Of a DNA stretch of 64,000 nt, positions 46,883-60,600 are shown in pieces. Positions within the stretch are counted from its first letter, which is position 1. Each line of letters opens with the position of its first letter. Made by a program: the position numbers and the translations under genes. Below the pieces are notes generated by a model that worked only from the letters and a program-made list of their open reading frames with translations, searched no databases and was not told the origin of the DNA. The stretch comes from Adineta steineri (lineage: Eukaryota; Rotifera; Eurotatoria; Adinetida; Adinetidae): assembly GCA_905250115.1 (NCBI GenBank), contig CAJNOI010000009.1, forward strand, positions 382,221 through 446,220, given 5' to 3'.

Positions 46883-49293
46883 GAAGGATCTGCGTATAAA
46901 ATTTGCGGACGCTGCACTGGTTGCTATAAAACAAAAAAGAAACAAGAATCAAGGGAAATGAACTATGTAGTGACAAAGAAAATTACAAACTTTCTAATGT
47001 GACTTTGATAAATTCTTTCGTCTTTAATATTTTAACAAGAAATATCATATTATGGAATAGAATACTCAAAAAATATCGAATATAGAGCAGATGACACATT
47101 ATATGTAATCTGCTATCTAAGAAAAAAGTAAAAGAAAGTGTTTTTATATACAGTTCTGATTTGTTAAATTTCTATTTTGAATGCTTCGATAAGATAATAT
47201 TTTGATTAAAATATGTTATATACAATGAATTAATTAACAGTTTTATTTAAAATAAGAGAGAAAATGGATTAAAACTAATCTAATTAATATAAGAAAATGT
47301 ATTCATTTAACTTAGTTTTTTTCTCATAAATTTTCAAATTAAAAAAAAGAATATTGTTGTAAAAATGTATTCAATGAAAATTTTCAAATTGAAGAAAAAA
47401 ACAATTGATTAAAAACTTACATAAATCACCGGAGATATTTCTAATATATATTTTATTCATTATTTGAACAATTGTCATCTGATCATAAAGAACATAACCA
47501 AATTATTTCAATTTTTTCACCAAAATATAAAGAAAATATTGTTAAAAAGCTTTTTCTAAAACTTTCTCTTTCACATTTAACATAATATTGAACAAAATAT
47601 TCTACAATAAAATTTAATTGATTTTTCTCAAAGAAATAAAATAGTGCAGAACAAAGTTAAACATTTTTTAAAACAAAATCACTCAACCGTTTTCACGTGT
47701 TCTATTGCGATGAAAATGCGACACTTGTTCACCACGAACATCTATACATGTTCGTGTTCAACAACACGAATATTGAATAAGGATTATTACGATCGCACTC
47801 TCATACACACGTAATTACAATAAAATATCATAGTTGAATATAAGCAGAATGAAAAAAAATCATAGTTATGATAAATAAATTACATTTTGTCAAAGTTCTG
47901 TCACATATTCACATGGCAGTCCACTGTCGATTGATCTTGATATTGTAAGGGAAGCGTGTCAAATTGATATCATTTCTCTCTTTAATCAAAAATGTTATTA
48001 TTGAGGAAATAAAATTATTTGAATGATTACTTGAACAAGTGTTCATCAAAAATAATCTAATATGATTTTGATTATTTCATAAAAAATAATATCATTGCAG
48101 TTGTTTCGTTACATTTTCATAAATTAATGAAAAAAAATTGTTAACGATATGAAACTGATTAGCTGGAGCTATTTATAAGAGAAAGCATGTTTTTAGTATT
48201 GATTAAAAATAATTCTGCGAACGTCATTGTTGTTTAGAAAAAATCGTTTGCATAAAACAATAAATTTATTTTTATTAATAAGATTTTTCAATATCTTTAT
48301 ATTACTAAAATATTTTAACATAGGACATTATGTAATTAAAGACTTTTGAACCTTAATGATTATCGTATGAAATTGTCTAATCAATTTTATTGGCCATTCT
48401 TTCTCTCTCTATCACTAAACTTTTGTTATTGTAAAGATAATCATAGTTGAAAACAATCAAGTATGTTTTTCAATTGATAAAACTCTATCTGAGCTATTTT
48501 TTTCCACTTTAATTTACATCGAGAAAATGTAAGAATATATGTCTGATATAGAATCGATAATTTCCATTTTTCGAATTTATTTTCAAATTTTTTAATATTA
48601 AACAATTGAAAATCTTAACAAATTATATTGTTTTCAATTTGATAATGATGATGAAAAAAGAAAAAGAATTGTTTGAAATTTAATTGATTCAAACTATATA
48701 TCTCTTTATATACACGATGAAAAAATGTCTATATTCTAATTGTTGCTTTTGTGTAAATACCATTGAATCAAGATTAAAAATTATGTAAAATTTAAGAATA
48801 TATTTTATGAAATATATCTTCAGAATTTATATTAAAAATCTTTCTCATATGTTTGATTTTGCTGTAGAAAATCAGATGATATACATACTTTAGATTTTTA
48901 TTTCATTGTAATATCAGACATTTTTTTTTCTATCAATAAAATCAACAATTAATAATCATAATGACATTAATCTTACTTCTAATATATAAGTCTACTCGAA
49001 GGATAATAATTATATAAATATTTATTCATATGTCTAATATTAAGGAATATATGTCAATCGATAAAAAGTAGAAAATTCATTTATTTAAATAAAACAAAAA
49101 ATTGATTGAAATAAAAAAATAAACATTTCTTGTTCTAACTTTAGAAATACAATTCACACAAAGAAAACGAAATGTAAATATTCACTATGATAAAATACAT
49201 AATTGCTCAACTTGACTTTTCTCTGTGACATTCGGATTGCTGATATTATCGCTTTGATTTTAACTTAAATATACATTGAGATTTGCAAAATTC
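46883..49293. other. Long noncoding AT-rich stretch
   Basis: About 2.4 kb with no recognisable coding sequence on either strand. The only structure noted is a pair of short overlapping palindromes at 47733-47770. Confidence 0.6.
47733..47770. repeat. Two overlapping short palindromes
   Basis: CACGAACAT and ATGTTCGTG flank 6 bp (47733-47756). TTCGTGTT and AACACGAA flank 4 bp (47751-47770). The shared arm could form either hairpin. Confidence 0.6.
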
Positions 49294-52200
49294 TTATGTC
49301 AATTTTGTACCAATAGATGATTCACTCATGCCACTGAATCCAGTAACACATGGACGACGAAATTCTTCACCACGTTCATCAATCCATTTAATAAAATTTA
49401 AAAAATGCCTGCATGGCGAGTATTGTAATCTTCTGAAAAGATAAAAATTATTTCTTAGATACACCAGAAAAAAAAATAAAGCTAACTGATTATTTAACCT
49501 TCACTCGATGCATAAACATTACACCAAAATGCAGCACTTCTTTTTTTTTTATTTTAAATGATCGTCAACTACAGGAAAAACGGTTGCATTACCTTGTTCA
49601 ACATCACTCAACTAGGAACATTTTATATATTAGTATAACAAATTTCTAATAATATCCAATTAACTTACATAAGTTAACCATGTAGCAATACGATTTCCTA
49701 GAAAATAAAAATTATAATATAATTTCTCATAGAGAATTTCAACTCACCTACACCAAGACCTGAAAAGGCATCTTTCTCTCATTTCTAAATTTGACAAATA
49801 AATATTCATAACTTACTCGTACAAAATCAAAATATGAGTCATAATGATCACCAACACCATAATTTCCAATCAAATTATTTTATTCTTTATTCTATTCTTG
49901 TATTCTCTAATTATTCACATATCTGAAGATCTTCAGCTGTTATCATACTCATGTTTGTTACACCTTCAATTAATCGAGATAAACGAGAAATGACTGATGT
50001 ATCTTCATTTCTCAACCAACCACTAAAAATAAAATAAAAATTAAGCTTCAAACTAAATCTATATTTCCAGGTAAAAACATAACATACAAAATAATAAATA
50101 TAACTATGATCAGTTAATAATCATGAAAAGCTTCGAAATTTGAGGAACAAAAACAGTATTTGTTTGACATGCATTGAGATTAAGTATAAAAATTATATTT
50201 GTTTTTTCTTAGTTCGTATCTTTTGCTGACCCTATAACTGTCATGTTCATCTTTTGATGCTTTAGGATTTTGTATTACCACTCTGCTTAACTGCAACCAT
50301 ACTTATAAATAATTATCTTAGATTAAATATTCATCAGATAATAATGAAAAATTATTTTTAACATCATATGGAATATACATAATTTAGTCTGATAGACTCT
50401 AGGTTTGATCAAAACAATTTTGTCTATGATATTTATGTTTTAAACCTTGAAAAATGTTTAAAGATTGATTGAATCAACTAATACTAGTTTGTAGCTATAT
50501 TCTTCTCATTGATATTTTTTCACGAAATGTTTTTTTCATAAATCCTTCGTATTCATTGAAGTTTTGTATATATAATCTGCATTTAACAAATATAATAAAG
50601 AATTAAATTCAAATATGAATAATTTAGGAAATGATATTCTATTTTATTTATTTAAAACCAACATTATTCACAGTGAACGATTGTTTTTGAGAAAAACATT
50701 ACAATCATATTTTTGTTTACTTTGATAATTTCTATAAAATTCTCAAATATCTCTTTCAATCTTTCATTTTACAAAATAGAAACAAGATTCTATTATATAT
50801 TCAACAACAAATAAAATCATTCGAATAATAAATAGATGTTTTATTTTCAGTATCTCTTACTCATTCTATAATCAGCTGATTTAAAATTATCGATCACAAA
50901 ATCGTGAGCGATAGCACGTTGTAACAGTAAAGAGTGAGAATTTGATTTCTAGTAGATTTTCTAATGTTTCTTATTTCTATGTATATATTACATACTCTTG
51001 ATAAAGCAAGTCATTTGATTTTTTCAACATCTCAATTACTAACAACATCGTGAAAAAGAAAAAGAGTTGGTTAATCTAATAATTGTTCTTCTTTAATACG
51101 ATGTAAAATAAGAGATGGATGATGATGATTATTATGACGATAACAACAAAATAATTTGCTTGACGTTTTTGATTTAACTAGATAAAGTAAAATTCTATAA
51201 AGACTATTTCGAAATATATTAGGCTACTTCCGTGGTACTTGTGACAAAAAAACACAACATTCACCAAATCGTTTGAAACTTTCAGAGCTTGTGTAATAAA
51301 CAATTCTAAGACTTTTTCATGCTTGGACAAAAGTTATAGGACGTCTTGTTGAAGCGCTGTAGCCCAAATACCAAAATTCTCCGGAACCGTTTTTTAAGGT
51401 ACTTTATTCTTTATAACTGACATAGTTTTGCACTACTTTATGCTATCGAAATTCTGGCAATAGATTCGGATTCCTCTTGATCAGAGCTATCAGAACCACT
51501 ATTTTTTGAAAGTTTTTGGGACCGTGGTTCTCTGAAAACCCTTTTTTGAAGCCCAGTTTTCTAGGCCCTAAAACTCCATTAATAGAGAACTCTGGACTTC
51601 GTGAAATACCTCATTTGATAGAGAATCAAAAGATCTATCGAAATATATGTCTCCCGTCGGGGGGGGGAGTAAGTTTTGCCCGAAGTCGGATTTCTAAAAG
51701 AACTAACATGAGTTTTTGGTTAAATTCAGTCAAAAATATCTGAAAATCCGACTTCGGGCAAATCTTACTCCCCCCCGACGGGAGACATATATTTCGATAG
51801 ATCTTTTGATTCTCTATCAAATGAGGTATTTCACGAAGTCCAGAGTTCTCTATTAATGGAGTTTTAGGGCCTAGAAAACTGGGCTTCAAAAAAGGGTTTT
51901 CAGAGAACCACGGTCCCAAAAACTTTCAAAAAATAGTGGTTCTGATAGCTCTGATCAAGAGGAATCCGAATCTATTGCCAGAATTTCGATAGCATAAAGT
52001 AGTGCAAAACTATGTCAGTTATAAAGAATAAAGTACCTTAAAAAACGGTTCCGGAGAATTTTGGTATTTGGGCTACAGCGCTTCAACAAGACGTCCTATA
52101 ACTTTTGTCCAAGCATGAAAAAGTCTTAGAATTGTTTATTACACAAGCTCTGAAAGTTTCAAACGATTTGGTGAATGTTGTGTATTTCGTGTCACAAGTA

Positions 52201-53220
52201 CCATGGAAATAGCCATTAATTGTGTTCCATTCTGTCGACAAAGTTTTTCATATACTTCACGTTCTTGAAAATAACCATCTAGTCTTGCATTATTTATTTT
52301 AGAATTTTTCATTTGTGAAACTGTTGAAAGTAATTTTAAATTTTGTTTATTATTCGTATTCATATCATTTTTGCGTTCTTGTTTAGTTAATGTTCGATTT
52401 TTTATAAAAATTTTCTAATAAATTGTATAATTATTTGTACGAACATAATCCGGAGATAGAAAAATTCAAATAAGTTTTATTTTTAGTAAAAAGAAATTAA
52501 ATACTATTTACCAGTTGTAGGGAATTCTACAGTTACTGCTAAAGTATGTTAAATATTTTCTTACTAAAAAATATCAAATTTAATAAAAAATAAAGAGAAA
52601 AAAAATCTTTTTTTTTACTTGTGATGTTATATAAGCAAGATGATCTAAAATATGAACTTTATTTATAGATGTCTTATTAATTTCTTTATTTAAATGACCA
52701 AGTGCTTCTTGCTTTCACATTAATCTATGATAAAAAATCTCCATTTGTATATATAACACGTCTCAAATCATAATATTCCAAGGCTACAAACAAATAAATT
52801 CGAGAAAAATCGATAAAGAAATTTTTATTCGACTAACTACTCAATTCTTTTGATTTAATTATTTCACCATTTACTGATTGACTTGTATTTTATTTTTATG
52901 TATCTTGGAAACGCATTAGTAACAAATTTTTATGAAAAATCTAGAAAAAATATTCATTGATGATTAAATCAAATTATTTATACTAGCAGATAAGAATTCT
53001 TCGATATTATACCATTTGACTGTCAAATGTTTAATAAATAAATATGAATTCACTCAATTACTAAAATAATATTCTTCATTTACTTGTACTTCTCCAATTT
53101 CATATTTAATTACATATATATGTATATTAATCTATCTTAATAATTACTTTTCTATCTCATCTAATCGTTCATATTTTTCTTTTGAATATATTTCGAACGT
53201 TTTTTCCTAATAATATTTCA
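49294..53220 (-). pseudogene. P4HA: Prolyl 4-hydroxylase subunit alpha, broken copy
   Basis: An animal collagen prolyl 4-hydroxylase alpha gene with its exons recognisable in order. The N-terminal domain is near 53190-52700 (MRFQDT, NTSQSVNGE, EALGHLNKEIN, KVHILDHLAYIT). The linker exon at about 52363-52215 contains EVYEKLCRQNG. Further exons carry SSKLFCCYRHNN near 51150, VVIQNPKASKDE near 50260, SGWLRNEDTSVISRL near 50000, NYGVGDHYDSYFDFVR near 49850, GNRIATWLTY near 49690, LSDVEQGNATVFP near 49600 and WIDERGEEFRRPC near 49380. The first iron ligand His of HxD is Tyr (SYFDF). The stretch carrying the 2-oxoglutarate Lys after TRHA is missing. There is a frame change at an A10 run near 49545 and several stops near 52730 and 52900. 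A 993-bp palindrome splits the exon region after CRQNG. Confidence 0.85.
51222..52214. mobile_element. 993-bp foldback (palindromic) element in the P4HA relic
   Basis: Arms 51222-51693 and 51744-52214 are nearly perfect inverted copies around a spacer of about 50 bp (51694-51743). The few differences I see are mostly at the outer tips and at a G/C run. The flanks carry ATTA directly on both sides (51218-51221 and 52215-52218), a candidate 4-bp target duplication. Each arm contains the same open frame of about 50 codons, which is a mirror effect. No transposase is present. Confidence 0.85.
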
Positions 53221-54197
53221 TTTTATAATAATTGAATTAAATGTGTTGTTGAGTATGAAATAAGAACAAAATAATAAAGACAAAAAATATCAAATGAGAA
53301 AGAAATGATATGAAGAGGACGATCATTGGTACAATTATCAAACAAGTTTAACAAAGATAATTAAATAATTAATATTAAGTTTATATTCAAAGAAAAAAAA
53401 GAATAGATTTTCAACATTATTAAGTCGTAGAAACTCTTCTACGAAATATTCATCTAATTTTAATATTTTTCTCATATAAATCAGTCGGATTGTATTCGTT
53501 AAATACTTTCCAAATCATTTAAATAAGGAAATATATAAATACAATGCAAAGAAAAGCAAAAATCAATTGTAACATAAAAAATTTAAATGTTCTGATGGTA
53601 CAAAAATATATTAAAGACTAAAGAAAAAGAAATAAAATGAATTTCTATATCGCACAGAAATATTTTAGAGCTTTTCAAATAATTATTATTATCGTCGATA
53701 TCTAATTGTTGTTGAGAATATCAATAATTCGAAAATATGATTTCGTTTTATTTGAAAGTAATAATGAAACTTTCAATCTATAATTAAAGTTATGAACAAC
53801 ACAAAATATGAAAAAAAGATGAAAAATATCAACAAATATCTTTTTTTTTCTTTTCTCTTTTCATTCAAGCATGAATAAATATTACGATTAGATTGGATTT
53901 TTTTTCTTACATTGAAATGCTTAGCAATAGTTGAAACAGAACGAAAAGAAAAGAATAAAATCACGTTATTTTGTGTTGATAATAAGTTTATAGATAGTTT
54001 AAAAGTTTTACTCTTACTTTGAAGTAAAATAAAATAGAATAATCGAGAAATAAGTATACTTTACAATTAGTTTATTATATTATATCTCGTTGAATAATGT
54101 AGAAATTAAACAAATATATATTTAATTGAAAGATTATCTAATCTATCTCCACATTGTTCTTATATTCAAATATTATTCAATCCAAAATGTTATATGC
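53221..54197. other. Noncoding, includes dispersed repeat copy 2
   Basis: AT-rich, no gene seen. It contains the repeat at 53764-53950. The upstream part may include further 5' exons of the P4HA relic that I could not recognise. Confidence 0.55.
53764..53950. repeat. Dispersed repeat, copy 2
   Basis: The counterpart of 38481-38665 in the same orientation, sharing both ends and most of the middle. Confidence 0.75.
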
Positions 54198-54561
54198 CCA
54201 TGTAAAAAATTTTGTGAAAATCATGATTTTTATGAGAAATCTGATTAGAAACCGATTTAAATGGCACGATTTTCATAGCTTAGTAATCGATTAAATTGAA
54301 AAAATTAATTAAAATCGATTAAACTGTTGTATAAAATCGGTTAAAATCGATTAAGTTGTAAATAATCGATTAAAATCCAATGATATTTAATTTTTCGTAA
54401 AAAAATAATTGATTTTAATCGATTTTATATAACAACTTAATCGATTTTAAGTGATTTTTTCAATTTAATCGATTACTAAGCTATGAAAATCGTGCCATTT
54501 AAATCGATTTCTCATCAGATTTCTCATAAAAATCATGATTTTCACAACTTTTTTTACATGG
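54198..54561. mobile_element. 364-bp palindromic MITE-like element
   Basis: The outer arms begin CCATGTAAAAAA and end with the reverse complement TTTTTTTACATGG. The symmetry continues inward through ATCATGATTTTTATGAGAAA and repeated TTAATCGATT blocks to a centre near 54380. Arms differ by small substitutions. There is no coding capacity and I see no clear target duplication. Confidence 0.75.
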
Positions 54562-57500
54562 AGTGAGATTCTACTGGTTTTTCATATACTTGAATCAATC
54601 AACAGACAAACAATTATTCTATCTGTTGGTTAATATATAGGTGAAAAAGAAAAAATATACAAATTATAGATTATATTATATAGTGGTATAAATACGAACG
54701 AACACACATAACTATAGATAAATTTCATGTGATTTTTTTCTTTATCAAGGTAATATATACTAATGAAAAGCTTTTTCTCTATAGAAAACTTTTTTATGGA
54801 AAATTTCAACAAAAATAATTTTATATGCTTTACATTAACTTGTTCTCTTTTTATGAAAAACTCTTATCTATAAATTACTTTGTTCTTGTTCGAATATTTA
54901 TTTTATTGTAATTACAATGATGAACGAATGGGGTAGTGTCATCACTATCCTCGGTATATTACTCTATTATCCATTTGTGTTCATATCACACAATGTCATA
55001 TATTACATATAAGAAGACAAAGGCAAGAGAACGAAAAGAATAAAATAAAGATTAGTTTTGTTTATCAATACTATTTATATTAAGACGAAGAATATTTCTC
55101 AATAAATATTAATTTCTTTATAGTAGAAAACGAAAGTAATTTGATGTTTTATTATTTCTCAAAAAGAACTGCTCGATTGGGTAACAATAAGTAGTATTAA
55201 AATCAAACTGTTGTATCTATTTGGCGCAATTAAAATATTATAACCATTTTATATGAGAAATTTCTATGTAGGTATCATTCTAATCGATTGTTTTAAAGAT
55301 TGACAAGTCAAAGCTTATTATTGATAATTGAATATAAAAAGAATTTTTATGAATAAAGCGATAGAAACAAAAACAGTTTAAGAAAAAATTCATATTAATA
55401 TCATTAAATGACAAAGATTTATTTAAAAAATAAAGGTAGCTCCATGAATCGAAGCCAAAGTAAATGTAGATTAGGTCAAATAAAATCTAAAAACTAATTT
55501 CAAATTAGAATGTTGCATAGTTTTTGGATTTTTACTTATTGTTGAGAAGATGACGAATTTGAATTATATCTACTTACTTAATATAATATAGTGATTTATA
55601 AATATAAAAGATCATCAAGTTTAGAGATAAATATTCTATATTTCATTCAGATCACTTCATATGTCACTTGTCAAGAATTATATATTTTTAATACAGAGTA
55701 TCATACAACAAAATAAACGATAGAATTAAAAAGAAAGATTAATCTTGATATTTATATTAATGAATGTTTGCCACGACGGAGAGCGAAATCATTTAAACTT
55801 ATCACGAAGAAACCGCAAGATCATCCATTGCACTCTTTTGGTTATCTTGTTGTCTAGAACTTCATTCACAATCACAATTTATTCATATTCGTCCTAATTC
55901 TTGGGATTAGTCGTCGATTTCTTTTTCAATTAACTAAGGAACTAAAATAAAAGCCAGTATGAATACATGAAAAATATTCTTTTTATCTGATACTTCTATT
56001 CAAAAGTTTAATTTTATTAATTTTGTTGCTGAAGATTATTCTTAATAGATTGAATATCTTATTTATTCTAGTCGAAATAAATAACGTTTCAATTGACATA
56101 TTCTTCTCAAGTTCAATAATATATAGTTATTAATTCATCAGCAAATAAAGAAAAAATATATCATAGCGTTTGAGAAAATAAATATCATTTTTCATATATC
56201 AAACAAATTGAGAATAAATCAAAGATTCTCTATCACATTTCTTAAATGGTTGTAGAGTATTAAATATGATTATATCAATGAGCAGTTCATAACATTTACA
56301 ACTAAAATAGTTAATAAGGAAAGTTGTTTCAATTCACCCTCGAGTCATATATATATGAAGAAAAAATAAAAATAATTTATATATAGACATATGCATATAC
56401 TTCAATAGGTATTTCTTTCGAGTTCTTTCAAATTTCTACGAATGAATGAAAATATGGATTGAAAAATTTTATGTTATTGTTTTGTGTGTTTTTCTTCCGC
56501 AAAGAAAATTTTGCAAATTAGTCACACAATAATCGATTTTTAATCGATGTTTTTCATTTAACTTTCCTATTCGATTTTAATAGAAAAATTAAAAGAAATC
56601 AGTCATTCACTTTATTTTTGTTATCTAAATGCAATTAGTTTCTTGGTACAAACAAAAGGAACAGAATTAAATCAATTGTCAGACAAATATGAGATCATTA
56701 TTTTTCTATTATTCTTTTCTAATTCTTTTCAAACAATAAGATTCCATGCACTCACTTATTTAAAAATATCTAATATAATATTTTTCTTGTAATGTGTTTA
56801 AGAAATTTATTATTTTAAAGATTCATGAATTATAACCAATCTATAATTGCATTTCTTTAATATGAATGATAGTATAAATTTTAGTTTTTGTTTAAGAAAT
56901 ATATTCGTAACTCGATATTATAATGAAGGTTGAAACAATTATTTATGTATAATATTGATTTGTAAATAAAAATCATATTATTAATAAATATTATATCTAG
57001 TCGCATAGAAAATATCGTTGGTATTATGTAACTATTTGAAAATGAATGATAATCTTAAAATAAAATTGCATCTCTTAGAAATCTATATATATGAATTTTA
57101 TTGTAGAACAAAATTGATGATTTTCACTTTTTATATCTTTTGAATTTATTTTATCGTTTGTTTACCATTAATAAAACTCGAACTTAAACCTTCATGAATG
57201 TCTAGAGATTGAAAGCAATCGACAATTTCTTTTTATTTAGAAATGATTTCGAATAAGATTTGAACGACTGTTTACATATTATATTTTTAGTTTTTTTCCT
57301 TTATACCAATTATTAAAATTACTGTCTCTAAGTCTTTAACGATACTATATTACTCCTACGTGACAGGTAAGACGACAATATTAATTATATTTACATGTAT
57401 GAGAAAAAAAAATATCTGAAAATTTTGCCTTTAACACAGTGCTGCCTACGTTATTTGACAAGATGAAAGAGAACATAAGATAGAGAAAGGACACAAACTC

Positions 57501-57602
57501 AATGAAGCAAAAAGTACAGAATCGCTCCTCATAGTAATATATATAAAACTATATAGATATTAAATTTCATAATAGTGTATATTTGAAAAGAGAAAGACAA
57601 AC
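54562..57602. other. Noncoding region upstream of the ABC transporter
   Basis: About 3 kb of AT-rich sequence without a recognisable gene. Its right end should hold the promoter and 5' leader of the ABCB gene, but I cannot name a site. Confidence 0.6.
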
Positions 57603-60600
57603 ATGAATGATAAAGAGCCACTATTAACGACATATAACAAATTACCTATTGACAATGACAGCGACAATGAAAACAAAAGGTATGATTTAAAAAATATATC
57701 ATATGGATGAACACATAATGAATTTATTAATATTTATAGTTTTTCTGAGTGGCGTCAATATTTCAATCGACAAAAGACTGATGCTAGAAATAAAAAGTTA
57801 GATGATGAGAACAAACAGACTAATGAAGATATTCAAGTCAGTCTTTTTCAATTGGTAAGTATAATTAAACATAAAATATCATAAGATAAAACAGTAAAAA
57901 TACTAAGTTGAAATCATGTTGTTTTTCTCTTTAATAATATTTATATATGAATTGATTCATTTCATTTAATCATAGTTTCGATTTGCTGATCGTATTGATA
58001 TTCTTCTTTTAATTCTTGGTCTGTGTTTCATGCTGGTGCATGCAGTTAGTGTTCTCGCGAATATAATTCTTTTTGGTCGAATCACGGGATTATTTGCCAC
58101 TACATCATTTGCTGTTGATTGTGATAATCAATATCAAAATTTAGAATCTGGAATTATCAATAATACTATATGTCCTTTTGGTATTGATCTCAATCCATTA
58201 AATTATGATCGATTACATAAGTAATTTACTGAAAAACAGTATTTTTAAATATTCTTAATCTAAATCTTTTGAAATTTTTTATTTGTAGGCTATGCCATTA
58301 TAATAATAGAACCATGTCATCTACATTGGCTCCATTAACACCTTTATTTCGTGAAAATGTTATGCATCTAATTTATTGGTTCTTCGGTAAGTCTATTGAA
58401 TATGATGATTTAAATTAAAAAAAAACAAACGATTTGTTGTTTCTCTATATCATTCTAGGTGTCAGCATTTTTACATTTCTAAGTGCTTTTATTAAATATA
58501 TCTGTTGGACAATTGCTACGCGACGGCAGGTATCTCGTATGAGTGTTTTACTCTTTCAATCACTTATTCAACGTGTAAGTAAAAACATTTTTTACATTCA
58601 TAAAAAAAAACTTGATAATTCGTGGTCATAAGTCGAAATTGAATAATATCGAATGTCTACTAGATGACTTAAACTCAGTGTAGAGCTGCATTATAAATGT
58701 TTGTATTTCTTCAAAGACGCTTAATCATTGAAGAATAACTAAAATAAATGATTGTAAACGATGAAACTAGTTAACATACAATTTATTCTATTCATTTCTC
58801 TTGCTACGTGTCAAACATATATCAAAACTAAGTAGAGCATTGTGGTCTCGATTTCTGATTTTCTTTTTTCAAAATATTTCTCTAATCAACAAACTGATAA
58901 TTCTGACAACAACGTTAATGTATCAATTAAATTAAGATCTAAGATAAAATAATGTATTATTTCTCTCTCATTTTTTAGAACATGACTTACTTGGATACAA
59001 ACCAAACTACTCAATACAATACGAAGCTTTTTATGTAAGTAAATATAATAATTTTATAACAAACAATTATCTATAATTAATTTTCCTTAACAGTAATATT
59101 GAAAAGATCAAAAAAGGGATAGGTTTTGAATTCCTAGTAGCAATTGCACTTATTAATATCATGATTTTCAGTATAATCATATGTTTTATTATCAATTGGC
59201 AATTATCTTTAATCATGTCTTGTATAATTCCAATTATTGTTGTTAGTTCATTGATGTTTGCTAAGGTATAAATTATTATTTAATTTGCTAAAATTTTATC
59301 AATAATTACAGGTCATCACTAAAGAAACAAAAGAACAATTAAGTACATATTCAAAAGCTGGACAAATCGCTCAAGAAGTATTTAGTTCATTAAGAACTGT
59401 TCTTTCATTCAATGGAAGCAAATCGCAACAAAAACAGTAAATAAATAAACAAAGATATATAGGTTATTGTACATTATTTTACTGTCATATTTATTGCATC
59501 TAGATATGAGAAAGAATTAAAACTAAATGAATGGTATACTATTCGCAAAGATGCTGCATTTGGTGCTTTTACTGGTTGGTTATTTTTTGTAAGCTTTGTA
59601 GTTTATTCAATTGGTTTCACTTTTGGTTCGATTCTTATGTCTTATGGAAATCATCATACACTGACCATTAGTGAGATTCTTGTTGTAAGTGAGCTATAAT
59701 ATCAATTTGCACAAGAAAATAGCTGAAAAGCGAACTTTCGTTTAGGTTGTGAATATATTTGCACAGGCTTTAAGTTATCTTAGTTTCTTTGGACCTTTCT
59801 TCCAATCAGTTTCGGAAGCTCAAGGTGCAGCAGTATCCGTATTTCGACTTATAGATGAGGTAAACTACATTGAATATACTAGAAACTAAATCTTGGTAAT
59901 TATATTTTCTATTTTATTTTATGATATAGGCACATGATGAAAATATCAATGAAAGAGAAATATTGCAAGAGAACATATCTGATCAAAAATCTATTTCTAA
60001 TATCAATGGTGATATTGAATTTGACAATGTTAGTTTTTCCTATCTATCTAGAGAAAATGCAATAGCTTTGAATAATCTTAAATTGATTGCTCGTGCTAAT
60101 CAAACAACTGCTCTTGTAGGTTCAAGTGGTTGTGGTAAATCTTTTTTTTCTCAAACAAACATAATATTTGAATATTGAAATTGATTGATAGGAAAAAGTA
60201 CATGTGTATCACTTCTTCTTCGCTATTATGAACCTTCTTCAGGGAGAATTATGATTGATGGTCAATCAATTACAAATCATAAAATCAAACAATTTCGTCA
60301 AAATATTGGAGTTGTTGGTCAAGAACCTGTAGGTTTATTTTCTTTTCTTTTTTAGTCTCTGTCGACTTTTTATATATTGAAATAGATTCTATTTGGAATA
60401 AGTATTTATGAAAATATTCGTTTTGGTAAATTGAATGCAACACGTGCAGAGATTGAACATGCAGCAGAACAAGCTAATGCACATAAATTCATTATGAAAT
60501 TACCAAATGTTTGCTTTTTAATTATTTCTTTTTATCTATATGTATTATTATTTATATTTCTAGAAATATGAAACACTTGTTGGTGAACGTGGAATACAAT

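Noticed and set aside
51516-51919. Two open frames on opposite strands encoding the same protein of about 50 residues
   Set aside because: They are mirror images produced by the palindrome; there are no protein motifs and no codon signal.
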